Shown: positions 1 to 7,280, numbered from the stretch's first letter. The stretch is 12,440 nt of DNA from Asanoa sp040654855 (GCF_040654855.1 NZ_JBFAIU010000226.1:1-12440); one strand, 5' to 3'. Notes: generated by a model from the sequence alone, not told the origin. Numbers and translations: made by a program.

Positions 1-289
1 ACGGGTTCGGCCGCTGGAACACCATCCCGATCATCCGCCGCACCGCGGTGACGTCGACATCCTTGTCATAGATGTTCTCGTCGTCGATCGTCAGCTTGCC
101 CTCGACCCGCGCACCCGGCAGCACCTCGTGCATCCGGTTGATCGAACGCAGGAACGTCGACTTGCCACAACCCGACGGGCCGATCAACGCGGTCACCGAC
201 TTGGGCTCCACGCTCAGTGTGATGTCGTCGATCGCCTTGAACGAACCGTAGTACGCGGTGACCCCGCTCGCTTCCACGCGCTTTGCCAT
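1..289 (-). CDS. pstB: Phosphate ABC transporter ATP-binding protein PstB (N-terminal part, runs off left edge)
   Basis: This is the ATPase that drives phosphate import through PstA/PstC at the inner face of the membrane. Only the first 96 codons are present. The visible protein starts MAKRVEASGVTAYYGSFKAI, followed by Walker A GPSGCGKST (residues 38-46), then NRMHEVLPGARVEGKL and the Q-loop MVFQRPNP next to the window edge. The NRM...P.ARVEG segment after Walker A is characteristic of PstB rather than of other ABC ATPases. The Walker B and signature motifs lie outside the window. The ATG at 287-289 is 28 bp after the pstA stop; a weak GGAAAG lies about 12 nt upstream, so translation may depend on pstA. 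The gene order pstS-C-A-B supports the assignment. Confidence 0.96.
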   Translation of the reverse strand, partial: MAKRVEASGVTAYYGSFKAIDDITLSVEPKSVTALIGPSGCGKSTFLRSINRMHEVLPGARVEGKLTIDDENIYDKDVDVTAVRRMIGMVFQRPNP

Positions 290-317
290 GTCTGCACGAC
301 ACTTTCCGTGACGGATG

Positions 318-1400
318 TCAACGTCCGATGCGGTTGCGCCTGGCGAAGAGCTTGGCGGTCACGGTGAGAATGAGCACCAGTGCCACCAGGGTGAGCGCCG
401 CTGTCCAAGCGCGGGGTGGTGCGAATCTGGAAGCGTCGCTGGCCTGTTGGAAAACGAAGAGTGACAGCGACGACTGATTGTTGTTGAACGGGTTGATGTT
501 GACGGCTGCACTGCCGCCTGCCACCAAAAGTACCGGGGCCGTCTCCCCTGCCGCGCGTGCTATGGACAACATGATGCCGGTGACGATTCCGGGCAGGGCC
601 GTCGGGAGGACCACCCGCAGGATGGTCTTCCACTTCGGCACGCCGAGGGCGTACGAGCCTTCGCGCAGCGGGGCCGGCACGAGCCGGAGCATCTCCTCGG
701 TCGACCGGACGATGGTGGGGAGCATCAGCACGCTCAGCGCCAGCGCGGCCGCGAAGCCCGAGAAGGACGGCTGGCCGTTGTTGTAGATGGGCGAGATGAT
801 CAGCACCCAGAACGACAGGATGAACAGGCCGGCGACGATCGACGGGATGCCGGTCATGACGTCCACGAAGAACCGGATCAGCGTCGTGAACCGGCCGCGG
901 CCGTACTCGACGATGTAGATCGCCGCGAGGATGCCCAGCGGCACCGTGATCACGGTGGCGATGGCGACCTGCTCGAGCGTGCCGATGATCGCGTGGACGG
1001 CGCCGCCGTCGGGGTCCCGGGCGCCGATGTTGTTGAGCGACGTGGAGAAGAAGTTGGCGTCGAACCGCTCGGCGCCCTTCGAGATCAGCGTCCAGACGAC
1101 CGAGACGAGCGGCACCATCGCGACGATGAAGGCGCAGTGGATCAGCACGTTCCAGACCCGGTCCCGCGCGGCCCGGCGGCCCTCGATCCGTGCGACCACG
1201 GCGAAGACTCCGATCAGGAACAACGCCAGGCCCATAACCAGCATCAGCACCCAGCCACCGATGCCGGTGCCGTAGCAGATCGCCGCCGCCACGCCGAGCG
1301 CCACGACCGCGACACCGACGAGGAAGACCGGGGGCGTCCGCCTGCCGCGCAGGCCCCCTGGCCCCTCGCCAGCGGGCGCCACGCCGGTGTCGGTCATCAT
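318..1400 (-). CDS. pstA: Phosphate ABC transporter permease PstA
   Basis: Inner-membrane permease subunit that pairs with PstC to form the phosphate channel. It has 360 residues from the chosen ATG. Two hydrophobic segments (about 24-43 and 49-70) precede the usual permease core. Further membrane segments lie at about 86-107, 141-163, 177-200, 215-231, 270-295 and 333-350. The cytoplasmic EAA-type loop REGSYALGVPKWKTILRVVL (246-265) is followed by ARAAGETAPVLL, typical of PstA. The N-terminal extension makes it longer than the roughly 300-residue family core. The frame stays open to a GTG at 1478 inside pstC, but the ATG at 1400 has a GGAGAGG ribosome site at good spacing and avoids an Arg-rich leader. 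A hairpin (1401-1429) ends exactly at this start. Confidence 0.95.
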   Translation of the reverse strand: MMTDTGVAPAGEGPGGLRGRRTPPVFLVGVAVVALGVAAAICYGTGIGGWVLMLVMGLALFLIGVFAVVARIEGRRAARDRVWNVLIHCAFIVAMVPLVSVVWTLISKGAERFDANFFSTSLNNIGARDPDGGAVHAIIGTLEQVAIATVITVPLGILAAIYIVEYGRGRFTTLIRFFVDVMTGIPSIVAGLFILSFWVLIISPIYNNGQPSFSGFAAALALSVLMLPTIVRSTEEMLRLVPAPLREGSYALGVPKWKTILRVVLPTALPGIVTGIMLSIARAAGETAPVLLVAGGSAAVNINPFNNNQSSLSLFVFQQASDASRFAPPRAWTAALTLVALVLILTVTAKLFARRNRIGR

Positions 1401-1429
1401 GCCCGCGCCTCTCCGCGGTCGGCGCGGGC
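1401..1429 (-). promoter_or_regulatory. Perfect hairpin abutting the pstA start codon
   Basis: On the minus-strand mRNA, GCCCGCGCC is followed by an 11-nt loop and its exact complement GGCGCGGGC, immediately before the tandem ATGATG of pstA. The 9-bp all-GC stem contains the last bases of the GGAGAGG ribosome site in its 3' arm. This could lower or time pstA translation relative to pstC. If the upstream GTG at 1478 is used instead, the segment is simply coding. Confidence 0.5.
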
Positions 1430-1452
1430 GCACGGCCGGTCGCTGAGATCGG

Positions 1453-2412
1453 TCATGCCGCCGACTCCGTGAACTCACGACGCCGGTAGATGATCACGCG
1501 CGCCGCCGCGTTGACGACGAGGGTGATGCCGAACAGCACGAGACCGGACGCGATCAGCGCGCCGCGTCCGATGTCGCCCGCCTCGCCGAAGCCGTTGGCG
1601 ATGTTCGCGGCGATCGAGTTGCCGCCGTTCTGGATGATGTTGACGGTGATCTCGTTGATGAAGCCGAGGGTCAACGCCAGCGCGATCGTCTCGCCGAGCG
1701 CCCGGCCCAGGCCGAGCATGATCGAGGCGATCACACCGGCCCGCCCGTACGGCAGCACCGCGGTGCGGATCATCTCCCACCGCGTGGCGCCGAGCGAGAG
1801 CGCCGCCTCCTCGTCGGTGGTGGGTGTCTGCATGAACACCTCGCGGGACAGCGCGGTGATGATCGGCAACACCATGATGGCCAGCACGAGGCCGCCGAGC
1901 AGGAACGAGCGGCCGAACGGTCCCGTCCCGTCGAAGAACGGCAGCCAGCCGAAGTAGTCGTTGAGCCAGACCGAGAACGTGCGGACCGGCCGGATGAAGA
2001 CGATGAAGCCCCACAGCCCGAAGACCACGCTCGGCACGGCCGCGAGCAGGTCGACGAGGAAGCCGAAGGTCGTGGCGACGCGGCGGCCGGCGTAGTGGGA
2101 CAGGTAGAGCGCGATGCCCAACGCGATCGGCACGGCGACGATCAACGCGATCAGCGAGGTGACCAGCGTGCCCCAGGCGATCGCCGCGATGCCGAACTCC
2201 GGCGGTTCCTGGTTGGGGAACCAGTCGGTCTCGGTGATGAAGTTGGCCTCGTCGGCCTGGAGCGCCGGGATCGCCTTCGCGATCAGGAACGCCGTGATCG
2301 CGACGATGATCACGAGCACCATCGCGCCCGCGACCAGGGTCAGGGTGCTGAACGCCCGTTCAGCACCGAAACCCTTGCGGCGTGGCAGCCACCCGCCGCC
2401 TGGCTGGACCAT
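1453..2412 (-). CDS. pstC: Phosphate ABC transporter permease PstC
   Basis: Inner-membrane permease subunit of the phosphate importer, 319 residues. The first membrane segment is at about 23-47, followed by a periplasmic stretch with TDWFPNQEPPEFGIAAIAWGT, typical of PstC, then membrane spans at about 78-104, 115-140, 170-188, 226-250 and 285-307. The EAA loop is at 201-221 (EEAALSLGATRWEMIRTAVL), and GRALGETIAL follows at 237-246, a segment strongly conserved in PstC. The ATG at 2410-2412 follows a GGGAG five bases upstream and lies 32 bp after the pstS stop. The stop lies 52 bp before the preferred pstA start. Length and motifs are normal; I see no damage. Confidence 0.96.
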   Translation of the reverse strand: MVQPGGGWLPRRKGFGAERAFSTLTLVAGAMVLVIIVAITAFLIAKAIPALQADEANFITETDWFPNQEPPEFGIAAIAWGTLVTSLIALIVAVPIALGIALYLSHYAGRRVATTFGFLVDLLAAVPSVVFGLWGFIVFIRPVRTFSVWLNDYFGWLPFFDGTGPFGRSFLLGGLVLAIMVLPIITALSREVFMQTPTTDEEAALSLGATRWEMIRTAVLPYGRAGVIASIMLGLGRALGETIALALTLGFINEITVNIIQNGGNSIAANIANGFGEAGDIGRGALIASGLVLFGITLVVNAAARVIIYRRREFTESAA

Positions 2413-2444
2413 CCTGACTCCCGTGCCGGCCCGCGTCCGCCGGA

Positions 2445-3545
2445 TCAGGAGATGTTGTTGACCGAGGACTGGACCCGGCTCTGGACGTTGCCCGGCAGCG
2501 GCGCGTAGCCGAGGCCGTTGAGCACGCCCTGCCCGTCACCGCTCGCCGTGTAGTCCAGGAAGCCCTTGATCAGCGGCGTCTTGCCCGCCGGGCCGCCCTT
2601 GCTGCAGACGATCTCGTACGTGACGAGCACGATCGGGTACGCGCCGGCCGCCTTCGTCGCGTAGTCGATGTTCAGCGTGACGTCGTTGCCGGTGCCGGTG
2701 ATCTGGGCGCCCTCAATGGTCTTGCTGGCCGCCTCGGGCGTCAGCTCCTGGAACTGGCCGGCCCCGTTCTGGATCTTCGCCATGTTCAGCCCGGCGTTCT
2801 CGGCGAACGACAGCTCCATGTAGCCGATGGAACCGTCGGTGCTGCTCACCGACTGGGCCACGCCGTCGGAGCCCTTGGAGCCGGTGCCGCCGGGCGCCTT
2901 CCACGCCTGCCCCTGGCCGAAGGTCCAGCTGGACCCCGCGGCCGCGGTCAGGTAGCCGGTGAAGTTGCCGGTCGTGCCGGACTCGTCGGACCGGTGCACG
3001 GACTGGATGGTCTCCGACGGGAGCGCCGCGCCCGGGTTGTCGGCCTTGATCGCGTCGTCGTCCCACTGCTCGATGTCGCCGCTGAAGATGCCGGCGAGCG
3101 TGTTGGGCTTGAGCTGGAGGTTGTCGACGCCGGAGAGGTTGTACGCGACCGCGATGGGCCCGACCACCATCGGCAGGTTGACCGCCTGGTTACCGCCGCA
3201 CCGGCCGTTGGCCTGCGGCTGCTGTGCCGAGGTCAGCGCGGTGTCGGATCCCGCGAAGTCGGCGGTGCCGGAGATGAACGCCTGCACGCCGGCGCCGGAG
3301 CCGGTCGGCTCGTAGTTGATGGTCGATCCGGGACACTGCTGCTGGTAGTTCTTCCGCCACTCGTCCATCGCGTTCTTCTGCGCGGACGAGCCCTGCGCGT
3401 TGAGCGTGCCGGTGGCGCAGTTGATCTTCCAGACGTTCGCGCCGACCACCGCCGCGCCGGTGTCCTTCTCCGCTCCGCACGCGCCGAGGGCGAGCGACGC
3501 CGTCAGCACCGCGACCGCGACCGTCCCGTGCCGTTGCAGCTTCAC
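2445..3545 (-). CDS. pstS: Phosphate-binding lipoprotein PstS
   Basis: Extracytoplasmic phosphate receptor, anchored as a lipoprotein, that delivers phosphate to PstC/PstA. The chosen GTG start at 3545 gives a 366-residue protein beginning MKLQRHGTVAVAVL, with lipobox LGAC (Cys23) just after the signal segment. A GAGGGG ribosome site lies 10 nt upstream. The open frame continues to 3587, but those 14 residues would precede a complete signal peptide, so I reject that start. Phosphate-binding elements are AQGSSAQ (about 50-56), EPTGSGAG (79-86), GSDTALT (99-105) and HRSDESGTTGNF (184-195), which match the ligand loops of the PstS family. It is the first gene of the pst operon and divergent from the lipoprotein gene at 3714. 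Confidence 0.96.
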   Translation of the reverse strand: MKLQRHGTVAVAVLTASLALGACGAEKDTGAAVVGANVWKINCATGTLNAQGSSAQKNAMDEWRKNYQQQCPGSTINYEPTGSGAGVQAFISGTADFAGSDTALTSAQQPQANGRCGGNQAVNLPMVVGPIAVAYNLSGVDNLQLKPNTLAGIFSGDIEQWDDDAIKADNPGAALPSETIQSVHRSDESGTTGNFTGYLTAAAGSSWTFGQGQAWKAPGGTGSKGSDGVAQSVSSTDGSIGYMELSFAENAGLNMAKIQNGAGQFQELTPEAASKTIEGAQITGTGNDVTLNIDYATKAAGAYPIVLVTYEIVCSKGGPAGKTPLIKGFLDYTASGDGQGVLNGLGYAPLPGNVQSRVQSSVNNIS

Positions 3546-3580
3546 CCTGCGAGATCCCCTCGAGCGTTCGCGACAGTCCA

Positions 3581-3600
3581 CAAGCAAAAGTTAAAAGCAG
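3581..3600 (-). promoter_or_regulatory. AT-rich direct repeat in the pstS leader region
   Basis: Upstream of pstS the minus strand carries CTTTTAACTTTTGCTTG, an A/T-rich patch in very GC-rich DNA, with CTTTT repeated at 7-bp period. It lies about 40-55 bp upstream of the GTG and could be part of a promoter or of a phosphate-response regulator site. It does not match the 11-bp-period GTTCACC repeats of the Streptomyces PhoP box, and I found no clear match to that box elsewhere in 3546-3713. Confidence 0.2.
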
Positions 3601-3667
3601 GACATAGTGGGATCGCTGGGGTTTGCGGGAACTCCGCGGTAATCGTGCTCTACACCCGAAACATCCC

Positions 3668-3673
3668 TATAAT
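3668..3673 (+). promoter_or_regulatory. Candidate -10 element TATAAT between pstS and the lipoprotein gene
   Basis: A perfect TATAAT stands out in GC-rich sequence, 41 bp upstream of the GTG at 3714. No convincing -35 hexamer is found 16-18 bp upstream. The motif is nearly symmetric and reads ATTATA on the other strand, so it could also contribute to pst transcription, but its position fits the plus-strand lipoprotein gene best. Confidence 0.4.
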
Positions 3674-3713
3674 CCCGCGCAACCTCGTGGCGATCCCGGG
3701 GCTCGTCCTAGGC

Positions 3714-4598
3714 GTGGGAGACAACATCAGAGGCCGGATCGTGGCCGGTGTCCTCGTCCTCGCGGCGCTCGGCGGGTGCACCCCGGAGCGCACCGAGGCG
3801 GCGGCCGCGCCGGTCGGACCGACCTGCCCCTCCGCGCCGGAGCCGGCCGGCCTCGTCATCGTCCGGGCCGACCGACCGCTGCACGTCGCGTCGGGCCTCG
3901 ACCGCTGCGACCGCCTGGCCGCCGACGGGCCGTGGACCGTGGTGCTGCGCGCCCCCGACGGCTCGCTCGGCCGGCACGGCGCGGTGGTCACCTTCCCGGT
4001 CGACGCGCCGAGGCTCGGGCAGCCGGTCGCCGTGGGCCAGGTCCGCGGCCTGATCGCGGACAGGGCGGTCACCTGGCCCGTCGCCGGTGGCCACGCCCGG
4101 ATCCGGGGCGACCTGGGCCAGGCCGGGCTGCTGGCCGTCGCGGCGCGCGTGACGGTCGTCGACGGCCGGCCCGCGGTCGACCCGCCCGCGGGGCTCACGG
4201 TGGCGGCCGACGGGCCCTACCGGCCACCGACGGTCCACGAGCTGCGCTACGGCGCGACCGAGGTGGGCGAACAGGCGGCCCTCGGCGCCGGGCTGGTCTA
4301 CACCGGTGTCAGCGGCAGCGGCGGTTTCGAGGACCGGCTGTACGCCGTGGACAGCACCGAAGGCCCTCCCCTGCGGGGCCGGCCGACGGTCGTGTCGACC
4401 GTGTCCGGCGGCAACGGCACCCTCGCCTGGGAGCCGGCGCCCGGGGTGGTCGCCTACGTGGGCTACAGCGGCGCGCTGCTCGGCGCGGACGCCGTCGCCG
4501 CCCTGCACCGGCTGGCCGTGCGCAGCCGGCCGCTGTCCGATGTGGAGTGGCGCGCGGCCGGCCCGCAGACGGTGGACCAGACCAACGAACCCGGCTGA
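3714..4598 (+). CDS. Lipoprotein of unknown function, divergent from pstS
   Basis: I do not recognise this 294-residue protein. From the GTG at 3714 it starts MGDNIRGRIVAGVLVLAALG, with charged residues, a hydrophobic core and the lipobox LGGC (Cys22), so it should be exported and lipid-anchored. The mature part is rich in Gly, Val and Ala and looks mostly beta: LVIVRADRPLHVASGLDRC (an early Cys), a central segment VTWPVAGGHARIRGDLGQA, then VYTGVSGSGGFEDRLYAVDS and VVAYVGYSGALLGADAVAAL near the C-terminus. No catalytic motif is evident. Start choice is uncertain: in-frame GTGs at 3687 and 3741 also exist, and none has a strong ribosome site, although AGAGG precedes 3741. Divergence from pst suggests, but does not show, a link to phosphate supply. 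The stop lies within a palindrome shared with the next gene. Confidence 0.8.
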   Translation: MGDNIRGRIVAGVLVLAALGGCTPERTEAAAAPVGPTCPSAPEPAGLVIVRADRPLHVASGLDRCDRLAADGPWTVVLRAPDGSLGRHGAVVTFPVDAPRLGQPVAVGQVRGLIADRAVTWPVAGGHARIRGDLGQAGLLAVAARVTVVDGRPAVDPPAGLTVAADGPYRPPTVHELRYGATEVGEQAALGAGLVYTGVSGSGGFEDRLYAVDSTEGPPLRGRPTVVSTVSGGNGTLAWEPAPGVVAYVGYSGALLGADAVAALHRLAVRSRPLSDVEWRAAGPQTVDQTNEPG

Positions 4599-4610
4599 CC
4601 CGGGTCAGCC
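4593..4610. terminator. Palindrome containing both convergent stop codons, likely bidirectional terminator
   Basis: GGCTGACCCGGGTCAGCC is an 18-bp perfect palindrome. Its left half contains the TGA of the lipoprotein gene (4596-4598) and its right half the TGA of the minus-strand split-barrel gene (4605-4607). As RNA it can form a 7-bp stem with a CCGG loop in both directions. There is no U-tract, which is common for actinobacterial terminators. Confidence 0.55.
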
Positions 4611-5051
4611 CAGCGCGACCGGGACGCGGCTGTCGTGGTCGTCGAGGACGTAGTGTGCGGTGGCCCGGGCCCGGTAGAGGCGGAACTGGGCACCGCCGAC
4701 GACCTCTGCCGCCTGCCAGGTCCGGCCACCGTCGGTCACCGACCGCGCCGAGAAGACGGCGATCGCCACCTCGACCTCGGACTCGGGGACCTGGCCGGCG
4801 ACGGCCTCGACGTACACCGCCTGGCCCTGGCCGATCGGCACCGTCGAGTCGAAGACGACGATGCCGACGTCCGGGCGGACGGCGATGTTGCGGGAGTGCC
4901 GCGTGCCGGGGCGCGACACCCAGATGAAGTCGGTGTACCGGTCCGCGGCGAACCAGACCGGCGTGGCCCACGGCCGGCCGTCGGCGTCCGCGGTGCCCAG
5001 GGTCAGGTAGCTGTTGGCGTCGATGATCGTGCGCGCGAGTTCGGCTGTCAC
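4605..5051 (-). CDS. Pyridoxamine 5'-phosphate oxidase-like split-barrel protein (FMN/F420-type family)
   Basis: A small 148-residue cytoplasmic protein of the FMN-binding split-barrel superfamily; the enzyme activity cannot be read from the sequence. Typical elements are SYLTLGTADADGRPWATPVW (14-33), the first two strands of the barrel, IWVSRPGTRHSRNIAVRP (43-60) with the RHSRNI cofactor-phosphate segment, then DVGIVVFDS (61-69) and QAVYVEAVAGQV (77-88). The only usable start is the GTG at 5051; a GAGG lies too close to it to be an ideal ribosome site. It is divergent from the ArsR regulator at 5110 with only 58 bp between them, which makes it the regulator's most likely target. Members of the superfamily act on pyridoxal, flavin, F420 or haem substrates. 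Confidence 0.88.
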   Translation of the reverse strand: MTAELARTIIDANSYLTLGTADADGRPWATPVWFAADRYTDFIWVSRPGTRHSRNIAVRPDVGIVVFDSTVPIGQGQAVYVEAVAGQVPESEVEVAIAVFSARSVTDGGRTWQAAEVVGGAQFRLYRARATAHYVLDDHDSRVPVALG

Positions 5052-5087
5052 ACCTCGTTTGTAGGCCGCCGGACCGCTGGCACCCAG

Positions 5088-5109
5088 AGATTCAGCCTAG
5101 GCTGAATCT
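5088..5109. promoter_or_regulatory. 22-bp perfect palindrome: candidate ArsR operator with divergent -10 elements
   Basis: The half-site AGATTCAGCCT is followed by its exact reverse complement, with no spacer. Its centre CCTAGG creates TAGGCT on the plus strand (5098-5103) and again on the minus strand (5094-5099), both of the actinobacterial TAnnnT -10 form. The plus -10 ends 7 bases before the GTG at 5110, so the regulator mRNA could begin at its start codon. Repressor binding here would block both genes at once. No good -35 is seen. Confidence 0.65.
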
Positions 5110-6072
5110 GTGATCCGCTACCGGTTCGGCCGCGACGACCTGCTCCACACCCGGTTCGCGATCGCACCGCTGATGGAGCTGCTCGGCGCCTTCTACGTGC
5201 TGCGGCGGCCGGACCGCTCCCCCGTGCACCGCCGCTGGGTGGAGTGGGCGGCGCCGCGCGTACCCACGCTCGACCTGTCGTTGCTCGACGCGGCGGCGCC
5301 CTTCGGCGGTCCGTACTGGCCGGTCTTCGTCAGCCCGCCGCCGCGCGAGCCGCACCCGACGATCGAGACGGAGCTGGACCGCGTGGCGGCGACGCCGCCG
5401 GAGCAGGTCGTCGCGGAGATCACCCAGCGCTACGGCGCCGACCTGCCGGCGGCCGCCCGGCCGTTCGTCGACGACCCGGCCCGCGCACTCGACCGGCTCG
5501 TGGACCAGATGCGGAGCCTGTGGGCGGCGGTCCTGGCGCCGCGCTGGGCCGCCGTCTCCGCGCTCCTGGAGTCCGAGCTGACCGCCCGCGCCCGGGGCCT
5601 GGTCGCGGTGGGGTCGCGGGCCGCGTTCGCCGACCTGCACCCGTCGGCCAGCTGGGCCGCCGACTGCCTTACCGTCCGCGGGACGGGCCGGACCGCGGAC
5701 GTCGACCTGGCCGGTCGCGGCCTGCTGCTCATCCCGTCGGCCTTCACCTGGCCGCTGGTCTGGCCGCGGATCGACCCGCCGTGGGACCCGGCCCTGGTCT
5801 ACCCGCCGGCCGGCATCGGCGACATCTGGGAGCCGGCACCCACCGGCGGCGCGGCGCTGGAGGCGCTGATCGGCCGCCGGCGGGCCCGGATCCTGCGGGA
5901 ACTGGACCGGCCGGCGGCCACCCTCGACCTCGCCGGCCGGATCCGGGTCAGCGCCGGCGGGATCAGCGACCACCTGACGGTGCTGCGCCACGCGGGCCTG
6001 GTCACCCGCAGGCGTGAGGGCCGCCGGGTGGTCTACGCCCGAACCCTGGCCGGCGACGCCCTCTGCCGGTAG
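5110..6072 (+). CDS. ArsR-family transcriptional regulator with large N-terminal domain (DUF5937-like)
   Basis: A 320-residue DNA-binding regulator. The C-terminal winged helix (about 250-312) reads IGRRRARILRELDRPAATLD, then the recognition helix VSAGGISDHLTVLRHAGLV and the wing TRRREGRRVVYAR, the usual ArsR pattern of S..(I/V)S.HL..L...GLV..RREGR.V.Y. The N-terminal 200 residues, starting MIRYRFGRDDLLHTRFAIAP, resemble the uncharacterised domain often attached to this type of HTH in actinobacteria (family name from memory). No metal-binding Cys cluster is present; Cys186 and Cys319 are the only cysteines, so metal sensing is unlikely. There is no ribosome site before the GTG, which directly follows the palindrome at 5088-5109; a leaderless transcript is the simplest reading. 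It ends 5 bp from the convergent hydrolase gene. Confidence 0.9.
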   Translation: MIRYRFGRDDLLHTRFAIAPLMELLGAFYVLRRPDRSPVHRRWVEWAAPRVPTLDLSLLDAAAPFGGPYWPVFVSPPPREPHPTIETELDRVAATPPEQVVAEITQRYGADLPAAARPFVDDPARALDRLVDQMRSLWAAVLAPRWAAVSALLESELTARARGLVAVGSRAAFADLHPSASWAADCLTVRGTGRTADVDLAGRGLLLIPSAFTWPLVWPRIDPPWDPALVYPPAGIGDIWEPAPTGGAALEALIGRRRARILRELDRPAATLDLAGRIRVSAGGISDHLTVLRHAGLVTRRREGRRVVYARTLAGDALCR

Positions 6073-6077
6073 GCGGA

Positions 6078-7280
6078 TCACCAGTTCTTGTAGCGGACCG
6101 CCCCGAGGTCGCAGAACGTGCAGCCGGCGGTGAGGAAGTCGGTCGTACGCCGGAAGCTCTCGTCGGCGAGGTGCCACCGCAGCCAGGCCGTGATGATGTG
6201 CTGGCCGTTGCGGGTCGCGTAGATGTGGTCGGTGTCGTCGAGGACGGTGAACCACACGGGCACGTCGGTGCCGGTGTAGTCGCGCTCCACGTTGGGCGTG
6301 GCGAAGTCCTCGTCACCGCCGATGTAGAGCGCCGGCCGGCGCAGGTTGTCCGGTCCGTTGCCGTCGAACGAGCCGCCGGCCACGTGGATCGTCGTGGTCA
6401 GCCGCGGGTCGGTGGCCACGTCGAACGTGCCGATCGAGCCGCGGGAGTGCCCGCCGAAGGCCACCTCGGAGGTGTCCAGGTCCTGGTGGAGCGGGCTGGC
6501 CGGCCGGGCGTTCTCGTCCTCGAGCCAGTCCAGCGCGTCGACCATCCAGGCGCCGCTGCTCGACGAGACGTCGCTGTAGACGACGAAGCCGTGCGAGGCC
6601 CACTGGCGCAGCATGTCCGTGTAGTCCGCCGGGGTCGAGCCCGCGCCCGGGCCCCAGACGAAGATCGGATGGTCGACACCGTTCTGGCCGAGGTTGGTCG
6701 GGTACACCAGCCAGCCGTCGCCGCCGGGACCGGCGGTCTGGTCGATCGTCACCGCGTACGGCCCGGGCCGGGTGACGTCGGCGACCGGGGGCAGCGAACC
6801 ACCCTCCTCGCCGTCGCCGGCCGCGACGACCACGTCGTCGACGGTCAGCGTCTCCAGGACGCTGCTGGCGTCGAGGGAGAACCGCAGCCGCAGGTCGCGG
6901 CCGTCGACCGACGCGGGCAGGTCGAAGGTGGCCGCACCGGACGCGGTCCGGGCGGACTCCAGGGCGGTGAACGAGCCGCCGTCGACCGAGTAGGCGGCGG
7001 TGAACGTCTCGCCGAGGTCCAGACCCGAGGCGGTCCGGGTGTACGAGACGGTGAGGTCGGCGTGCCCGGCCAGGTCGATGGTCCTGGAGGTGATGGCCGG
7101 GCCGGCGCCACGCAGGCGGGCGCCGTAGCTGCCGGTCGTGACCGAGCCGGTCGCGGTGAAGGTGCCGAGGCCGGCGGAGAAGCTCTCGCTGTAGACCGTG
7201 GTGGCGGCCGCCGCCGGAGCGGGCAGCCCGGCTGTCGCCAGGATGCCGAGCGCGGCGGCGCCGAGTACGCGCCGGGACAT
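6078..7280 (-). CDS. Secreted two-domain alpha/beta hydrolase (esterase/cutinase-like)
   Basis: A 400-residue exported serine hydrolase. The signal peptide MSRRVLGAAALGILATAGLP continues to APAAAA, with likely cleavage near residue 25-27. Residues about 28-153 form a beta-rich module (SESFSAGLGTFTATGSVTTG ... LRLRFSLDASSVLETLTVDD), similar in style to carbohydrate-binding or MAM-like accessory domains. A Gly/Glu/Pro linker (154-168) leads to the hydrolase: oxyanion-region FVWGPGAGS (207-215), nucleophile elbow GHSRG (Ser279), acid in GGDEDFATP (Asp325 most likely) and the base in DDTDHIYA (His352). This layout resembles the cutinase/polyesterase/chlorophyllase group, but the elbow has Arg where many cutinases have Met. 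Cys387 and Cys390 near the C-terminus could form a disulphide. AGGAGG precedes the ATG by 4 nt. The substrate is unknown; a polymer or wax ester is only inference. Confidence 0.88.
   Translation of the reverse strand: MSRRVLGAAALGILATAGLPAPAAAATTVYSESFSAGLGTFTATGSVTTGSYGARLRGAGPAITSRTIDLAGHADLTVSYTRTASGLDLGETFTAAYSVDGGSFTALESARTASGAATFDLPASVDGRDLRLRFSLDASSVLETLTVDDVVVAAGDGEEGGSLPPVADVTRPGPYAVTIDQTAGPGGDGWLVYPTNLGQNGVDHPIFVWGPGAGSTPADYTDMLRQWASHGFVVYSDVSSSSGAWMVDALDWLEDENARPASPLHQDLDTSEVAFGGHSRGSIGTFDVATDPRLTTTIHVAGGSFDGNGPDNLRRPALYIGGDEDFATPNVERDYTGTDVPVWFTVLDDTDHIYATRNGQHIITAWLRWHLADESFRRTTDFLTAGCTFCDLGAVRYKNW

Noticed and set aside
1401..1478. GTG start at 1478 for pstA
   Set aside because: It would add an Arg-rich leader and overlap pstC by 26 bp. 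The ATG at 1400 has a proper ribosome site. It is not fully excluded.
2994..3713. Plus-strand open frame running through pstS into the lipoprotein gene (534 residues in total)
   Set aside because: The first 240 codons are antisense to pstS and lack sensible protein features. Real coding begins only with the signal peptide near 3714.
3546..3713. PHO box of the Streptomyces PhoP type (GTTCACC repeats at 11-bp period) upstream of pstS
   Set aside because: I looked on both strands and found no pair of close matches at the right period. The organism may use a different consensus.
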